Source of the DNA: DASSUW01 sp963835525
Lineage (GTDB): Bacteria; Actinomycetota; Thermoleophilia; Solirubrobacterales; Solirubrobacteraceae
DNA length: 64,000 nucleotides
Direction: 5' to 3'
NCBI GenBank assembly: GCA_963835525.1
Contig: CAWIFM010000002.1
Location: 85,954-149,953, forward strand
Position numbers and translations under genes: made by a program. The notes under the pieces were generated by a model that was not told where the DNA came from, did not search any database, and was given only the letters and a program-made list of their open reading frames with translations. Positions 8,889 through 17,773 of the stretch are shown piece by piece (positions within the stretch are counted from its first letter, which is position 1; each line of letters starts with the position of its first letter).

Positions 8889-10286
8889 ATGAGCGCCACC
8901 ACCGCTTCTCGCGAGCCCTCGGGCTTCCTCGCCCGCCGTTTCCGTCTCCACGAGCGCGGGACCAACCCGCGGACCGAGGCGCTCGGCGGCGTCGCGACGT
9001 TCCTGACGATGAGCTACATCGTCTTCGTCAACCCGGCGATCCTGTCGGCGGCGGGCGTGCCGCTGGACGCGGTCATCGTGTGCACCGCGCTCGCCGCGGC
9101 GGTCACCACGGCGGCGATGGCGCTGGCCACCAACCTGCCGTTCGCGCTCGCCCCGGGCCTCGGCATCAACGCCATCGTGGCGTTCGACATCATCCTGGGC
9201 CGCGGACTGCCGTGGCAGGTCGGCATGGCCGTCGTGGTGATCGAGGGCGTCGTCGCCGTGATCCTGGTGCTGGCCGGGCTGCGGACGGCGATCATGCACG
9301 CCGTCCCCATGGCCCTCAAGCTGGCGATCGGCGTCGGCATCGGCCTCTTCATCACGCTCGTCGGCCTGCGCGAGGGCGGCATCGTGGTCAACAACCCGGC
9401 GACCGGCATCGGGATCGGCGACCTCACGGCGGGTCCGCCGCTTATCGCCCTCGCCGGCATCCTCGTCGCGGCCGTCCTGGTCGCCCGCCGCCAGCGCGGC
9501 GCGGTCATCCTCGGCGTGGTCGCGGCCACCGCCCTCGGCCTGATCTTCGGCGTGCTCGAGCCACCCGACGGCGTGGCCGACGTCCCCGGCTCCGACGAGT
9601 TCTCGATCATCGGCGAGCCGCTCGATCCGGACTTCCTCGGCGACGCGCTCTCGGTGTCGCTGATCCCGGTGATCTTCGCCCTCTTCATGACCGACTTCTT
9701 CGACACCATCGGCACCGCCGTGGCCGTCGGCCGCGGCGGCGGCCTGCTCGACGACCGGGGCCGTCTCCCGCAGGCCGACCGGCTGCTGCTGGTCGACTCG
9801 GGCGCGGCAGCGGTCGGCGGCGCGATGGGTGTCTCGAGCGTGACGACCTACGTGGAGAGCGGGGCCGGCGTCGCCGAGGGGGCGCGCACCGGCCTGGCCT
9901 CGCTCGTCACCGCCGCCCTCTTCCTGCTCACGATGTTCTTCGTCCCGATCGTCGCCCTCGTGGCGCAGGATGTCCCGTACGTCGAGGACAGCTTCATCCA
10001 TCCTGCCGTCGCGCCCGCGCTGGTCATGGTCGGCTACCTGATGATGCGGATCGTCCGCGACATCGACTGGGAGCAGCCGGAGAGCTCCATCCCGGCCTTC
10101 CTCACCATCGCCGGCATCCCGCTCACGTTCTCCATCGCGGCCGGTATCGGCTTCGGAGTCATCGGCTACGTGGTCGTCATGTGCGCGACCGGCAAGATCC
10201 GCCAGATCCACGCGCTGATGTGGGCCATCGTGCCGTTCTTCCTGCTCTACTTCGCGGCCGACTGGCTCGAAGTGAACGTGTTCTAG
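8889..10286 (+). CDS. NCS2-type purine permease (AzgA/PbuG group)
   Basis: 465 residues with ~12 hydrophobic helices. The family signatures are ERGTNPRTEALGGVATFLTMSYIVFVNP near the N terminus, NLPFALAPGLGINA in TM3, GLFITLVGLREGG, FMTDFFDTIGT in TM8 (conserved acidic residue) and SSVTTYVESGAGVAEGARTGLA in TM10. This is the AzgA-like branch, usually proton-coupled import of adenine, guanine or hypoxanthine. It is divergent from uraD, which fits feeding the purine-catabolic enzymes on both sides. The start at 8889 was chosen because a TACGTT hexamer lies nine bases upstream and earlier in-frame residues are not family-like. Confidence 0.92.
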   Translation: MSATTASREPSGFLARRFRLHERGTNPRTEALGGVATFLTMSYIVFVNPAILSAAGVPLDAVIVCTALAAAVTTAAMALATNLPFALAPGLGINAIVAFDIILGRGLPWQVGMAVVVIEGVVAVILVLAGLRTAIMHAVPMALKLAIGVGIGLFITLVGLREGGIVVNNPATGIGIGDLTAGPPLIALAGILVAAVLVARRQRGAVILGVVAATALGLIFGVLEPPDGVADVPGSDEFSIIGEPLDPDFLGDALSVSLIPVIFALFMTDFFDTIGTAVAVGRGGGLLDDRGRLPQADRLLLVDSGAAAVGGAMGVSSVTTYVESGAGVAEGARTGLASLVTAALFLLTMFFVPIVALVAQDVPYVEDSFIHPAVAPALVMVGYLMMRIVRDIDWEQPESSIPAFLTIAGIPLTFSIAAGIGFGVIGYVVVMCATGKIRQIHALMWAIVPFFLLYFAADWLEVNVF

Positions 10287-10329
10287 CCCTGACGCGGCAC
10301 GCTCAGCCGAGCGACGCGCCCTTGCGCGA

Positions 10330-11367
10330 TCAGTCGTCGAGCGCGAACAGCAGGAACTGCGTGAATTGCGTGGCGGCGAAGTTGTTGTCGCTGACCAGCA
10401 CGAGCGACCGCCGGCCGTGCCTGAGCCGCGGCCCGAAGGTCATGCCCTCGACGTTGTCGAGCGGGATCCCGAGCTCGTCGAGGTCCAGAAGCAGCTTCTT
10501 GCGGGCCGTCGTCCCGTGCAGCGACACCTCGAAGAGCTTGATCGTGTTGCCGGTCCCCGGCGCGCCGACGGAGAACGAGCGCTCCATCGCGAGCAGGCGA
10601 TCGTCGTCGAGCGGCAGCAGTTCCACCAGCCCGTTGACCGAGAACTGGGTGGCCGGCACCGGCGGCTCGGCGACCGGGTCGGTGTCGTAGAACCACTGGC
10701 GCTCGAGCCGGCGCTTGCGCAGGTCGTAGCGCAGGATGCGCGCCCGGCTCCCGTTGGCCACCGTCGCGGCGGGGCCGTCCTGGAGGAGCGCGTTCTCCGT
10801 CGCGACGAACAGGTCGTGGCCGTCGGCGGCGGCGCTCTCGAAGCCGAGGTTCTGGCGCACGCCCTTCGCCGGGTCGGGCGTGACCAGGAACTCCGTCGGC
10901 ACCGGCAGGGCGCCGAGGAAGCGACCGCCCAACGAGTAGCGCCGCACGAAGGGGTCGATCCCCGTGTTCCTGATGCCCTCGGAGGTGAAGATCAGCTCGC
11001 GGTCCTTGGTCAGCGTGAGGCCTTCGGGATCGAGGCTGTTCGCCGGGTACGGGCTGCCGTCGGGCGCCAGCATCGTCGTGACGTCCTTGAAGCGTACGTC
11101 GCCGTCGGTCAGCCGCCCGTCACGGACGTCGAGGGCGACGGTGTAGTAGCGGACGGGGTCGATCACGCTCGCGTCGTCGGCGATCGCGTGGTAGACGCCG
11201 CGCCTGTGGTCGTAGGTGATCGACGACAGGCCGCCGACTGTCGTTCCTTCGAACGTCGTCCCGGTCGGGACGATCGCCTGGCCGCGGAAGTCCAGGTCGA
11301 GCCGGTGGGCCGAGGCGGGTGCGGCTGCCGCGAGCATCGCGGCGACGATGACGAGCGCGAGTCTCAT
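10330..11367 (-). CDS. Secreted esterase-like (phytase-like beta-propeller) protein
   Basis: 345 residues with a Sec signal peptide (MRLALVIVAAMLAAAAPASA, cleavage after ASA). The mature protein matches the 'esterase-like activity of phytase' family (PF13449): FEGTTVGGLSSITYDHRRGVYHAIADD, the repeated DPEGLTL and FTSEG motifs, NLGFESAAADGHDLFVATENAL, and a C-terminal NVEGMTFGPRL. The fold is a beta-propeller acting outside the cytoplasm on phosphoester-like substrates; the substrate is unknown. A TAGGAT hexamer lies eight bases upstream of the ATG on the minus strand. It is convergent with the purine permease and divergent from the SnoaL-like gene. Confidence 0.85.
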   Translation of the reverse strand: MRLALVIVAAMLAAAAPASAHRLDLDFRGQAIVPTGTTFEGTTVGGLSSITYDHRRGVYHAIADDASVIDPVRYYTVALDVRDGRLTDGDVRFKDVTTMLAPDGSPYPANSLDPEGLTLTKDRELIFTSEGIRNTGIDPFVRRYSLGGRFLGALPVPTEFLVTPDPAKGVRQNLGFESAAADGHDLFVATENALLQDGPAATVANGSRARILRYDLRKRRLERQWFYDTDPVAEPPVPATQFSVNGLVELLPLDDDRLLAMERSFSVGAPGTGNTIKLFEVSLHGTTARKKLLLDLDELGIPLDNVEGMTFGPRLRHGRRSLVLVSDNNFAATQFTQFLLFALDD

Positions 11368-11440
11368 GGCCCTCGATCCTATATTCAGCCCGCGCGCTGT
11401 GGCCGATGAGGATCGGCGCGCGATCCGGTCTTACGTCGTG

Positions 11441-11839
11441 ATGACCGACGAAGATCAGATCCGCACTCTCATCGAGCGCTGGGCCGAAGCGGTCCACGCC
11501 GGCGACCTCGACGGCGTGCTCGCCGACCATGCGCCCGACATCGTCATGTACGACGTCCCGCCGCCCTACGACGGCGTTCGTGGCATCGACGCCTATCGCG
11601 ACACCTGGCCCGGCTTCTTCGAGTGGCAACGCCGCGGCGCCACGTTCGACATCCTCTCGCTGGAGGTCACCGCAGGGGAGAGCGTGGCGTTTGCGCACGC
11701 GCTGCTCCGCTGCGGGACGCAGGCGGAGCACGAGGCGAATCCGGAGAACCGCCTGCGGCTCACGATCGGCCTGCGCAAGGAGGGCGACCGCTGGGTCGTG
11801 ACCCACGAGCACCACTCGTTCCCGCACAGCGCGGACTAG
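11441..11839 (+). CDS. SnoaL-like / NTF2-fold protein
   Basis: 132 residues with an NTF2-like (SnoaL/ketosteroid-isomerase) pattern. An N-terminal helix IRTLIERWAEAVHAGDLDGVLADHAPDIVMYDVPPP is followed by GVRGIDAYRDTWPGFF. Beta strands follow, ending GDRWVVTHEHHSFP. Stand-alone members of this group act as small isomerases or binding proteins, or have no known activity, and nothing here picks one. It starts at ATG 11441; the longer upstream frame runs into the divergent esterase gene. It ends four bases inside the convergent adenine deaminase gene. Confidence 0.8.
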   Translation: MTDEDQIRTLIERWAEAVHAGDLDGVLADHAPDIVMYDVPPPYDGVRGIDAYRDTWPGFFEWQRRGATFDILSLEVTAGESVAFAHALLRCGTQAEHEANPENRLRLTIGLRKEGDRWVVTHEHHSFPHSAD

Positions 11840-13545
11840 ACGCTCAGGGGGACGAGCTCGAAGCGGTCGACGTCGACCAGGCCGCGGTCGGTGATCTTCA
11901 GCGACGGGATGACCGACAGGGCCAGGAACGAGAGGGTCATGAACGGCGCGTCGTCACCGACGCCCTGATCCTTCAGCATCTCCTGCAGCTGCTCGAGCCG
12001 CTCGACGACGTCCTCGACCGGCTCGTCGGACAGCAGGCCGGCGACGGGCAGCGCGAGCTCGCCGCGGATCGCGCCGTCGCGGGCGACGGCGATGCCGCCG
12101 CCGATCTCCTGCAGGCGGGTCGCGCAGACCGTCATGTCCTCGTCGGTGACCCCGACGACGACGAGGTTGTGGGCGTCGTGGGCGACGGTGGAGGCGAAGG
12201 CGCCGGCCCGCAGGCCGAAGCCGCGCACGAGCCCGAGCCCGATCCGCCCGGTGGCGTGGTGGCGCTCGATCACGGCGATCTTGGCGAGGTCGCGCGCGGG
12301 GTCGGCGACCACGCGGCCGTCGCGCAGCGCGGGCTGCTCCTCGCGCGCGTTGGTGATCAGCTGGCCCGGGATGATCTCGATCACGCGCACGCGCGAGGCG
12401 GCCGGGATCGCGAAGGCGTCCGGGCCCAGCGGGGCCGCGCGCATGGTGCTGCGCACGCGCTCCGGGATCGGGGGCCGCGAGAACGGCTCGGCGGCGCCGC
12501 CGGCGGCGACGAGCCGGCCGTTCTTGTACACGCGCGCGGGCGCGAAGGTCTCGAGGTCGTCGAGCAGGACGAGGTCGGCACGCATGCCCGGCGCCACCGC
12601 GCCGCGGTCCATCAGGCCGTGGCAGCGCGCCGGGTGCAGCGTCGCCATCAGCAGCGCGGCCTCCGGCGAGACGCCCTCCTCGACGGCCACGCGGCACATC
12701 TGGTCGATGTGGCCGAGCCGGTAGAGGAAGTCCGGCTCGCGGTCGTCGGTGCAGAACGCGCAGTGCTCGGGCCCGTACTGGCCGACCAGCGGCAGCAGGT
12801 CGCGCAGATTGCGGGCGTTGGAGGCCTCGCGCAGCAGCACCCACATGCCGCGGCGGCGCTTCTCGAGCGCTTCGTCGAACGTCGTCGCCTCGTGGTCGGA
12901 GCGGATGCCGGCGGCCACGTAGGCGTCGAGCGGCCGGCCCACCACGCCGGGCGCGTGGCCGTCGGCGTGCGTGGCGCCCGCCACGTCGAGCCGCGCCAGC
13001 ACGTCCGGCGCGCCGGCGATGACGCCGGGGAAGTTCATCATCTCGGCCACGCCCAGCGCCCGCGGGTGGCGCAGGATCGCCTCCATGTCGGCCGGCTCGA
13101 GCGGGCTCATGGGCGACTCGAAGTCGCTGGCCGGCACGCACGAGGGCGCCATCACGAAGACGTCGAGCGGCAGGTCCTCGGACGCCTCGAGCATCCAGTC
13201 GACGCCGTCGATCCCGAGCACGTTCGCGATCTCGTGCGGGTCGGTCACCACCGCGGTCGTGCCGTGCGGGACGACGCAGCGCGCGAACTCGGCGGGCGTG
13301 AGCTTGGACGACTCGATGTGCACGTGCGCGTCGATGAAGCCCGGCACCAGGTACTGGCCGCGCGCGTCGACCCGCTCGCCGTCGTCGTAGGAGCCCAGCC
13401 CGGCGATCACCCCGGCGAAGATCGCGACGTCGACCTCGAGCCACTCGCGCGTGAACACCGAGAACACGTGCGCGCCCTCGATCACGAGGTCGGGCGCCGC
13501 ATCGCCGCGCGCGACGGCGATCAGATCTGCGTCACCCCGACTCAA
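11836..13545 (-). CDS. ade: Adenine deaminase (Ade, amidohydrolase family)
   Basis: About 569 residues with the full adenine deaminase architecture. The metal site is GFIDAHVHIESS; the family marker TAVVTDPHEIANVLG follows, then ADGHAPGV, RSDHEATTFDEALEK, a CTDD segment, and the C-terminal domain with SFLALSVIPSLKITDRGLVDV. It converts adenine to hypoxanthine for xanthine dehydrogenase. No ATG or GTG is available at the expected N terminus. The best start is TTG 13545, preceded by AAGGGG at ribosome-binding distance; both lie in a palindromic repeat. A further in-frame TTG exists at 13596. Confidence 0.9.
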   Translation of the reverse strand: MSRGDADLIAVARGDAAPDLVIEGAHVFSVFTREWLEVDVAIFAGVIAGLGSYDDGERVDARGQYLVPGFIDAHVHIESSKLTPAEFARCVVPHGTTAVVTDPHEIANVLGIDGVDWMLEASEDLPLDVFVMAPSCVPASDFESPMSPLEPADMEAILRHPRALGVAEMMNFPGVIAGAPDVLARLDVAGATHADGHAPGVVGRPLDAYVAAGIRSDHEATTFDEALEKRRRGMWVLLREASNARNLRDLLPLVGQYGPEHCAFCTDDREPDFLYRLGHIDQMCRVAVEEGVSPEAALLMATLHPARCHGLMDRGAVAPGMRADLVLLDDLETFAPARVYKNGRLVAAGGAAEPFSRPPIPERVRSTMRAAPLGPDAFAIPAASRVRVIEIIPGQLITNAREEQPALRDGRVVADPARDLAKIAVIERHHATGRIGLGLVRGFGLRAGAFASTVAHDAHNLVVVGVTDEDMTVCATRLQEIGGGIAVARDGAIRGELALPVAGLLSDEPVEDVVERLEQLQEMLKDQGVGDDAPFMTLSFLALSVIPSLKITDRGLVDVDRFELVPLSV

Positions 13546-13592
13546 GGGGTCTGACCCCTTGCGTGGCCCCGGCTCAAGGGGTCTGACCCCTA
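13541..13592. repeat. Tandem palindromic repeat (AAGGGGTCTGACCCCTT)
   Basis: Two copies of a 19-base unit (CTCAAGGGGTCTGACCCCT) at 13541-13559 and 13573-13591. Each contains a near-perfect palindrome of 8-base arms around a single T. The copies are 32 bases apart and fill the junction between the 80-residue gene and ade. On the minus strand the distal copy supplies the TGA of the upstream gene. The proximal copy supplies the likely ribosome-binding AAGGGG and TTG start of ade. I saw no other copies in the window. Confidence 0.85.
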
Positions 13593-13816
13593 ACAAGCCG
13601 TACGTCGATCTCGTGGGCGCCCGCGTCGAGCGCCGCCATCACCACGTCGCCTAGCGTGGCCAGCACCTCGGCGCGGCTGCCGCTGAGCGCAGTCAAGCCG
13701 GGCCCGGCCTCGCGCGCCAGGCCCGTCGGCCCGGCGACGTCGAGCGCCGCTGCGAGCGCCTCGTCCGATCCCTTGATCTCGTACTCCGCGGTCAGCTCGG
13801 CGGGCGGGACCGGCAT
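13574..13816 (-). CDS. Small protein with thiamine-binding/MTH1187-like pattern, coupled to xanthine dehydrogenase
   Basis: 80 residues from ATG 13816, whose A is shared with the TGA of the xanthine dehydrogenase large-subunit gene (TGATG), so it is translationally coupled. It looks like a single ferredoxin-like module: an N-terminal strand (LTAEYEI), a helix, GPGLTALSGSRAEVL, a helix and a final strand after AGAHEIDVRLV. This spacing resembles PF01910 (thiamine-binding / YkoF-like) proteins, though weakly. It could be a chaperone or ligand-binding accessory of the Mo enzyme; that is inference. Its last codons and stop lie in the palindromic repeat, so the natural C terminus may once have been different. 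Confidence 0.6.
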   Translation of the reverse strand: MPVPPAELTAEYEIKGSDEALAAALDVAGPTGLAREAGPGLTALSGSRAEVLATLGDVVMAALDAGAHEIDVRLVRGQTP

Positions 13817-15972
13817 CAGACCCCGACGATGTGGTCGGGGCGGACCGGGACCCGCTTGAGCTCGGCGCCGGTGGCGGCGCGCAGGGCGGCGACGATCGCC
13901 GGGGTGGAGGAGATTGTCGGCGGCTCGCCCACGCCGCGCAGGCCATACGGCGCGCCCGGATCCGCGAGCTCCATGACGTCGAGCTCGACCGGCGGCATGT
14001 CGAGCACGGTCGGGATCAGGTAGTCGGTGAACGACGCGTTGCGGACCTCGCCGTCGACGACCTGGATCTCCTCCATCAGCGCCAGCCCCAGGCCCTGGGC
14101 GATGCCGCCCTCGATCTGCCCCTCGACGGCGAGCGGGTTGATCGCACGCCCCACGTCCTGGGCGGTGGCGATCTCCACCACCCGGACCAGGCCGAGCTCG
14201 GTGTCGACGTCGACCACCGCGCGGTGGGCGGCGAAGGCGAAGGTGACGTGCGCGTTGCCCTGGCCCTTCTCGTCGAGCGGGAACGTGGGCCGGTGGTGGT
14301 GCTCGCGCGTGATGTCGATGGGCTCGTCGAGCGAGCCGCCGCGCCGCTCGAGCTCCTCGCGGACCGCCTCGCAGGCGAGCTTGACGGCGCCGCCGGTCAT
14401 GTAGGTCTGGCGCGAGGCCGACGAAGAGCCGGCCGAGCCGACGTGCGTGTCGGCGGGCATCACGATCACGCGCTCGACGCCGAGCTCGTGGCGGGCGATC
14501 TGCTCCTGCACCGTGACCAACCCCTGACCGACCTCGGCGGCCGCCGTGTACACCTCCACCAGCGGCTCGCCGCCTACCAGCGACAGCTTCACGCGCGCGG
14601 TCGAGTAGTCGTCGAAGCCCTCCGAGTAGCCGACGTTCTTGTAGCCGACCGCGTAGCCGACCCCGCGCCGCACGCCCTCGCCGTGCGTCGTGTTGGAGTG
14701 GCCGCCGGGCATGATCTCGCTCGGCCCCGGCAGCGGTCGCGAGGACACGCTGTCGAGCAGCTCGACGACCGGCGCGGGCGAGGTGATCGGCGCGCCGGTG
14801 GGGATGATCGTCCCCTCCGAGGCGGCGTTGCGCTTGCGCAGCTCGACCGGGTCCATCTCCAGCGCGGCCGCCAGCTTGTCCATCTGTGCCTCGTGGGCGA
14901 AGCAGGTCTGCACGGCGCCGAAGCCGCGCATCGCCCCGCACGGCGGGTTGTCGGTGTAGACGACGTACGAGTCGATCAGCGCGTTCGGCACTTCGTACGG
15001 CCCGGCCGCGAAGCACGCGGCGTTGCTGCACACCGCCGTGGAGCTCGAGGCGTAGGCGCCGCCGTCGAGGAGGATCCGGCACTTCACGTAGACGAGGTCG
15101 CCCTCGCGCGTGGCCCCGTGCTCGTAGCGCATGCGCGCCGGGTGGCGGTGGATGTGGCCGAAGAACGACTCCTCGCGGCCGTACATCATCTTCACCGGCT
15201 TGCCGGTGTGGAGGGCGAGCAGGCAGGCGTGGATCTGCATCGACAGGTCCTCGCGACCGCCGAACGCGCCGCCCACGCCGCCGAGGGTGATGCGCACCTT
15301 CTCGGGCGGCAGGTCGAGGCTGGCCGCGGTCTGGTCGCGGTCGACGTGCAGCCACTGCGTGGAGACGAAGAGGTCCACGCCGCCGTCCTCGGCGGGCACC
15401 GCGAGGCCGGACTCGGGGCCGAGGAACGCCTGGTCCTGCATCCCGACCTCGTACTCGCCGCTGACCACGACCTCGGCGGTGGCCTCCGGGTCGCCGTGCT
15501 CGATTCGCACGTGGCGCAGCAGGTTGCCGGACGGGTGCAGCGGGTCGGCGTCGAACGCCTTCTCGGGGTCGGTGACCGGCTCGAGCACCTCGTAGTCGAC
15601 CTCGATCTTGGAGGCCGCGTAGCGGGCGGTCTCGGGATGGTCGGCGGCCACGATCGCCACCGCCTCGCCCTGATAGCGGACCTGGTCGAAGGCCAGCACC
15701 GGCTGGTCGGGGATCTCGAGCCCGTAGACCTTGCGGCCGGGCACGTCCTCGTGCGTGAGGACGGCGAACACACCGCGGATGGCCAGCGCCGGCGCGATGT
15801 TGATCTCGCGGATCCGCGCGCGCGGGTGCGGGCTGCGCAGGGTGGAGCCCCACAGCATCCCGTCGGCCCACAGGTCGGACGAGTACGCGAAGTCGCCCTT
15901 GACCTTGGGGATCCCGTCGGGGCGGCGCAGGCTCTCGCCGATCCCGCCGCGGATCGAAGTCTCGACGCTCAT
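13816..15972 (-). CDS. Xanthine dehydrogenase molybdopterin-binding large subunit
   Basis: 718 residues from ATG 15972. The N-terminal CoxL/XDH 'a/b hammerhead' domain (KVKGDFAYSSDL, SPHPRARI) is followed by Mo-bis/pterin-binding segments. Landmarks are GGVGGAFGGRED, the AMRGFGAVQ loop (the Arg/Phe position that contacts purine in XDH), GQGLVTVQEQIA, and the catalytic glutamate in GLRGVGEPP near the C terminus. It hydroxylates hypoxanthine and xanthine, ending at urate. With the FeS and FAD subunits encoded just upstream it makes a three-gene (XdhB/CoxL-type) enzyme. An 8-oxoguanine deaminase gene is inserted between this gene and the FeS subunit gene, with a four-base overlap. Confidence 0.92.
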   Translation of the reverse strand: MSVETSIRGGIGESLRRPDGIPKVKGDFAYSSDLWADGMLWGSTLRSPHPRARIREINIAPALAIRGVFAVLTHEDVPGRKVYGLEIPDQPVLAFDQVRYQGEAVAIVAADHPETARYAASKIEVDYEVLEPVTDPEKAFDADPLHPSGNLLRHVRIEHGDPEATAEVVVSGEYEVGMQDQAFLGPESGLAVPAEDGGVDLFVSTQWLHVDRDQTAASLDLPPEKVRITLGGVGGAFGGREDLSMQIHACLLALHTGKPVKMMYGREESFFGHIHRHPARMRYEHGATREGDLVYVKCRILLDGGAYASSSTAVCSNAACFAAGPYEVPNALIDSYVVYTDNPPCGAMRGFGAVQTCFAHEAQMDKLAAALEMDPVELRKRNAASEGTIIPTGAPITSPAPVVELLDSVSSRPLPGPSEIMPGGHSNTTHGEGVRRGVGYAVGYKNVGYSEGFDDYSTARVKLSLVGGEPLVEVYTAAAEVGQGLVTVQEQIARHELGVERVIVMPADTHVGSAGSSSASRQTYMTGGAVKLACEAVREELERRGGSLDEPIDITREHHHRPTFPLDEKGQGNAHVTFAFAAHRAVVDVDTELGLVRVVEIATAQDVGRAINPLAVEGQIEGGIAQGLGLALMEEIQVVDGEVRNASFTDYLIPTVLDMPPVELDVMELADPGAPYGLRGVGEPPTISSTPAIVAALRAATGAELKRVPVRPDHIVGV

Positions 15973-17315
15973 ACGGCCACCTCCTGCATCCGGCGGCTGG
16001 CCTTGCCGATGTCGCGGGCGATCTCGTCCTCGTCGGCCATGGTGAGACGGCCGTTCTCGACGACGGACTTCCCCCCGACCAGCAGGGTGTCGACGATCGG
16101 GCGCGCGCCGAGCACCAGCGCGGCGACCGGGTCGGCGATGCCCGCGTGGTCGAGGTCGCCGAGCTGCCACAGCGCGACGTCGGCCAGCTTGCCCGGCTCG
16201 AGCGAGCCGATCTCGTCTTCGCGGCCCAGGCAGCGCGCGCCGTGGATGGTGCCCAGCGCGAGCGCCTCGCGGGCGGTCAGCGCCTGCGGGCCGCCCTTGA
16301 TGCGCGCGACGAGCAGCGCCTCGCGCAGCTCGCCGGAAAGCTCGCCCGCCTCGTTGGAGGCTGCGCCGTCGACCCCGAGGCCGACCGGCGCGCCCGCCGC
16401 CGTGAGCGCGGCCACCGGCGCGATGCCGGCGCCGAGCCGCGCGTTCGAGGACGGGCAGTGCGCCACGCCGGTGCCGGTCTCGCCGAACCGCCGCACCTCG
16501 CGCTCGTCCAAGTGCACGCAGTGGGCGAGCCAGACGTCGTCGCCGAGCCAGCCGACCTGCTCGAGGTACTCGACCGGGCGCACGCCGAACAGCTCGAGGC
16601 AGAACTGCTCCTCGTCGAGCGTCTCGGCCATGTGGGTGTGCAGGCGGACGTTCCGCGCTCTTGCGAACTCGGCCGTCTCGGCCATCAGCTCCTTGGTGAC
16701 GCTGAACGGCGAGCACGGCGCGAGCGCGACCCGCACCATGGCGTCCGGCGCCGGGTCGTGGAAGCGGTCGATCGCCTCGGCGCAGGCCTGGAGGATCGCG
16801 TCGCGGTCCTCGGTGACCTCGTCGGGCGGCAGGCCGCCTTGGGACTTCCCGAGGTCCATGCTGCCGCGGCACGGGTGGAAGCGCACGTGCAGCTCGCGCG
16901 CGGCCTCCACCTCGATCGCGAGCAGGTCGCCGGCGCCGCGCGGGAAGACGTAGTGGTGGTCGGTGCTCGTGCTGCAGCCGGAGCGCGCCAGCGCGGCGAG
17001 CCCCGCGCGGGCGGCGGCGCGCTCGATGTCACCGTCGACGCGCGCCCACACGGGGTAGAGCTCCTGCAGCCACTCGAACAGCGTCGACTGCTGCGACATG
17101 CCGCGCGTGGCCCACTGGTACAGGTGGTGGTGGCAGTTGACGAGCCCCGGGGTGGCGAGCATCCCGCGGCCGTCGATGCGCGTGCCTTCACAATCGGCCG
17201 GACCCTCGCCAACCGCATCGATGGCGCCGTCCTCGATCACGATGTGGCCGTCGGCGTGCTCGGTGCCCGCGGCGTCGACGGTGGCGATCGCGCAGCCCTC
17301 GATGACGAGCTTCAT
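15969..17315 (-). CDS. 8-oxoguanine deaminase (amidohydrolase)
   Basis: 448 residues from ATG 17315, four bases inside the FeS-subunit gene. It is a TrzN/8-oxoguanine-deaminase-type amidohydrolase: metal ligands in LVNCHHHLYQWATRG, RVALAPCSPFSVT, the HTHMAET metal/catalytic segment, and WLAHCVHL. Then come VAHCPSSNARLG, GLGVDGAASNEAGELSGELREALLVARI (metal Asp) and a C-terminal composite domain. The Cys-Ser-Thr-Ser-Thr-Asp region SGCSTSTDHHYVFP is characteristic of the 8-oxoguanine subgroup. It should convert 8-oxoguanine (or guanine analogues) to urate (or xanthine), so its place inside the XDH operon makes metabolic sense. Guanine deaminase is the main alternative. Confidence 0.87.
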   Translation of the reverse strand: MKLVIEGCAIATVDAAGTEHADGHIVIEDGAIDAVGEGPADCEGTRIDGRGMLATPGLVNCHHHLYQWATRGMSQQSTLFEWLQELYPVWARVDGDIERAAARAGLAALARSGCSTSTDHHYVFPRGAGDLLAIEVEAARELHVRFHPCRGSMDLGKSQGGLPPDEVTEDRDAILQACAEAIDRFHDPAPDAMVRVALAPCSPFSVTKELMAETAEFARARNVRLHTHMAETLDEEQFCLELFGVRPVEYLEQVGWLGDDVWLAHCVHLDEREVRRFGETGTGVAHCPSSNARLGAGIAPVAALTAAGAPVGLGVDGAASNEAGELSGELREALLVARIKGGPQALTAREALALGTIHGARCLGREDEIGSLEPGKLADVALWQLGDLDHAGIADPVAALVLGARPIVDTLLVGGKSVVENGRLTMADEDEIARDIGKASRRMQEVAV

Positions 17316-17773
17316 CGCGTCGCCGCCAGCCTCACGGCGTCGAGGATCTTCTCGTAGCCCGTGCAGCGGCACAGGTTGCCGGCCAGCGCCTCGCGGATCT
17401 CGGGGTCGCTCGGCTGCGGCTTGCGCTCCAGCAGGTCGTGGGTGGCCACGATCAGGCCGGGCGTGCAGAACCCGCACTGCACCGCGCCCGCCTGGATGAA
17501 CGCCTCCTGGATCGGGTGCAGCTCGTCCTCATCCGGCGCCAGGCCCTCCACGGTGACGATCTCACGGCCTTCGGCCTGGCCCGCCATGACCAGGCACGAG
17601 CAGACAAGCTCGCCGTCGAGGTAGATCGAGCACGAGCCGCACTCGCCCTGCTCGCACGCGTTCTTGGAGCCCGGCAGGGCGAGCCGCTCGCGCAGCACGT
17701 GCAGCAGGCTCTCGCCCTCCCACAGGCCGTCGACCTCGCGCTCCTCGCCGTTGATGAGGCAGGTCAACCTCAT
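17312..17773 (-). CDS. Xanthine dehydrogenase 2Fe-2S subunit
   Basis: 153 residues from ATG 17773. The N-terminal plant-type ferredoxin domain has C-x4-C-x2-C (ACEQGECGSC) and a distal Cys. The C-terminal helical domain has QCGFCTPGLIVATHDLL and NLCRCTGYEKILDAV, providing the second [2Fe-2S] cluster. The protein carries electrons from Mo to FAD in molybdenum hydroxylases. The length is typical. It overlaps the FAD-subunit gene upstream and the 8-oxoguanine deaminase gene downstream by four bases each. Confidence 0.94.
   Translation of the reverse strand: MRLTCLINGEEREVDGLWEGESLLHVLRERLALPGSKNACEQGECGSCSIYLDGELVCSCLVMAGQAEGREIVTVEGLAPDEDELHPIQEAFIQAGAVQCGFCTPGLIVATHDLLERKPQPSDPEIREALAGNLCRCTGYEKILDAVRLAATR

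Noticed and set aside
10287..10329. Small hairpin between the purine permease and esterase-like genes
   Set aside because: The stem is only about five base pairs, which is not distinguishable from background in 70% GC DNA.
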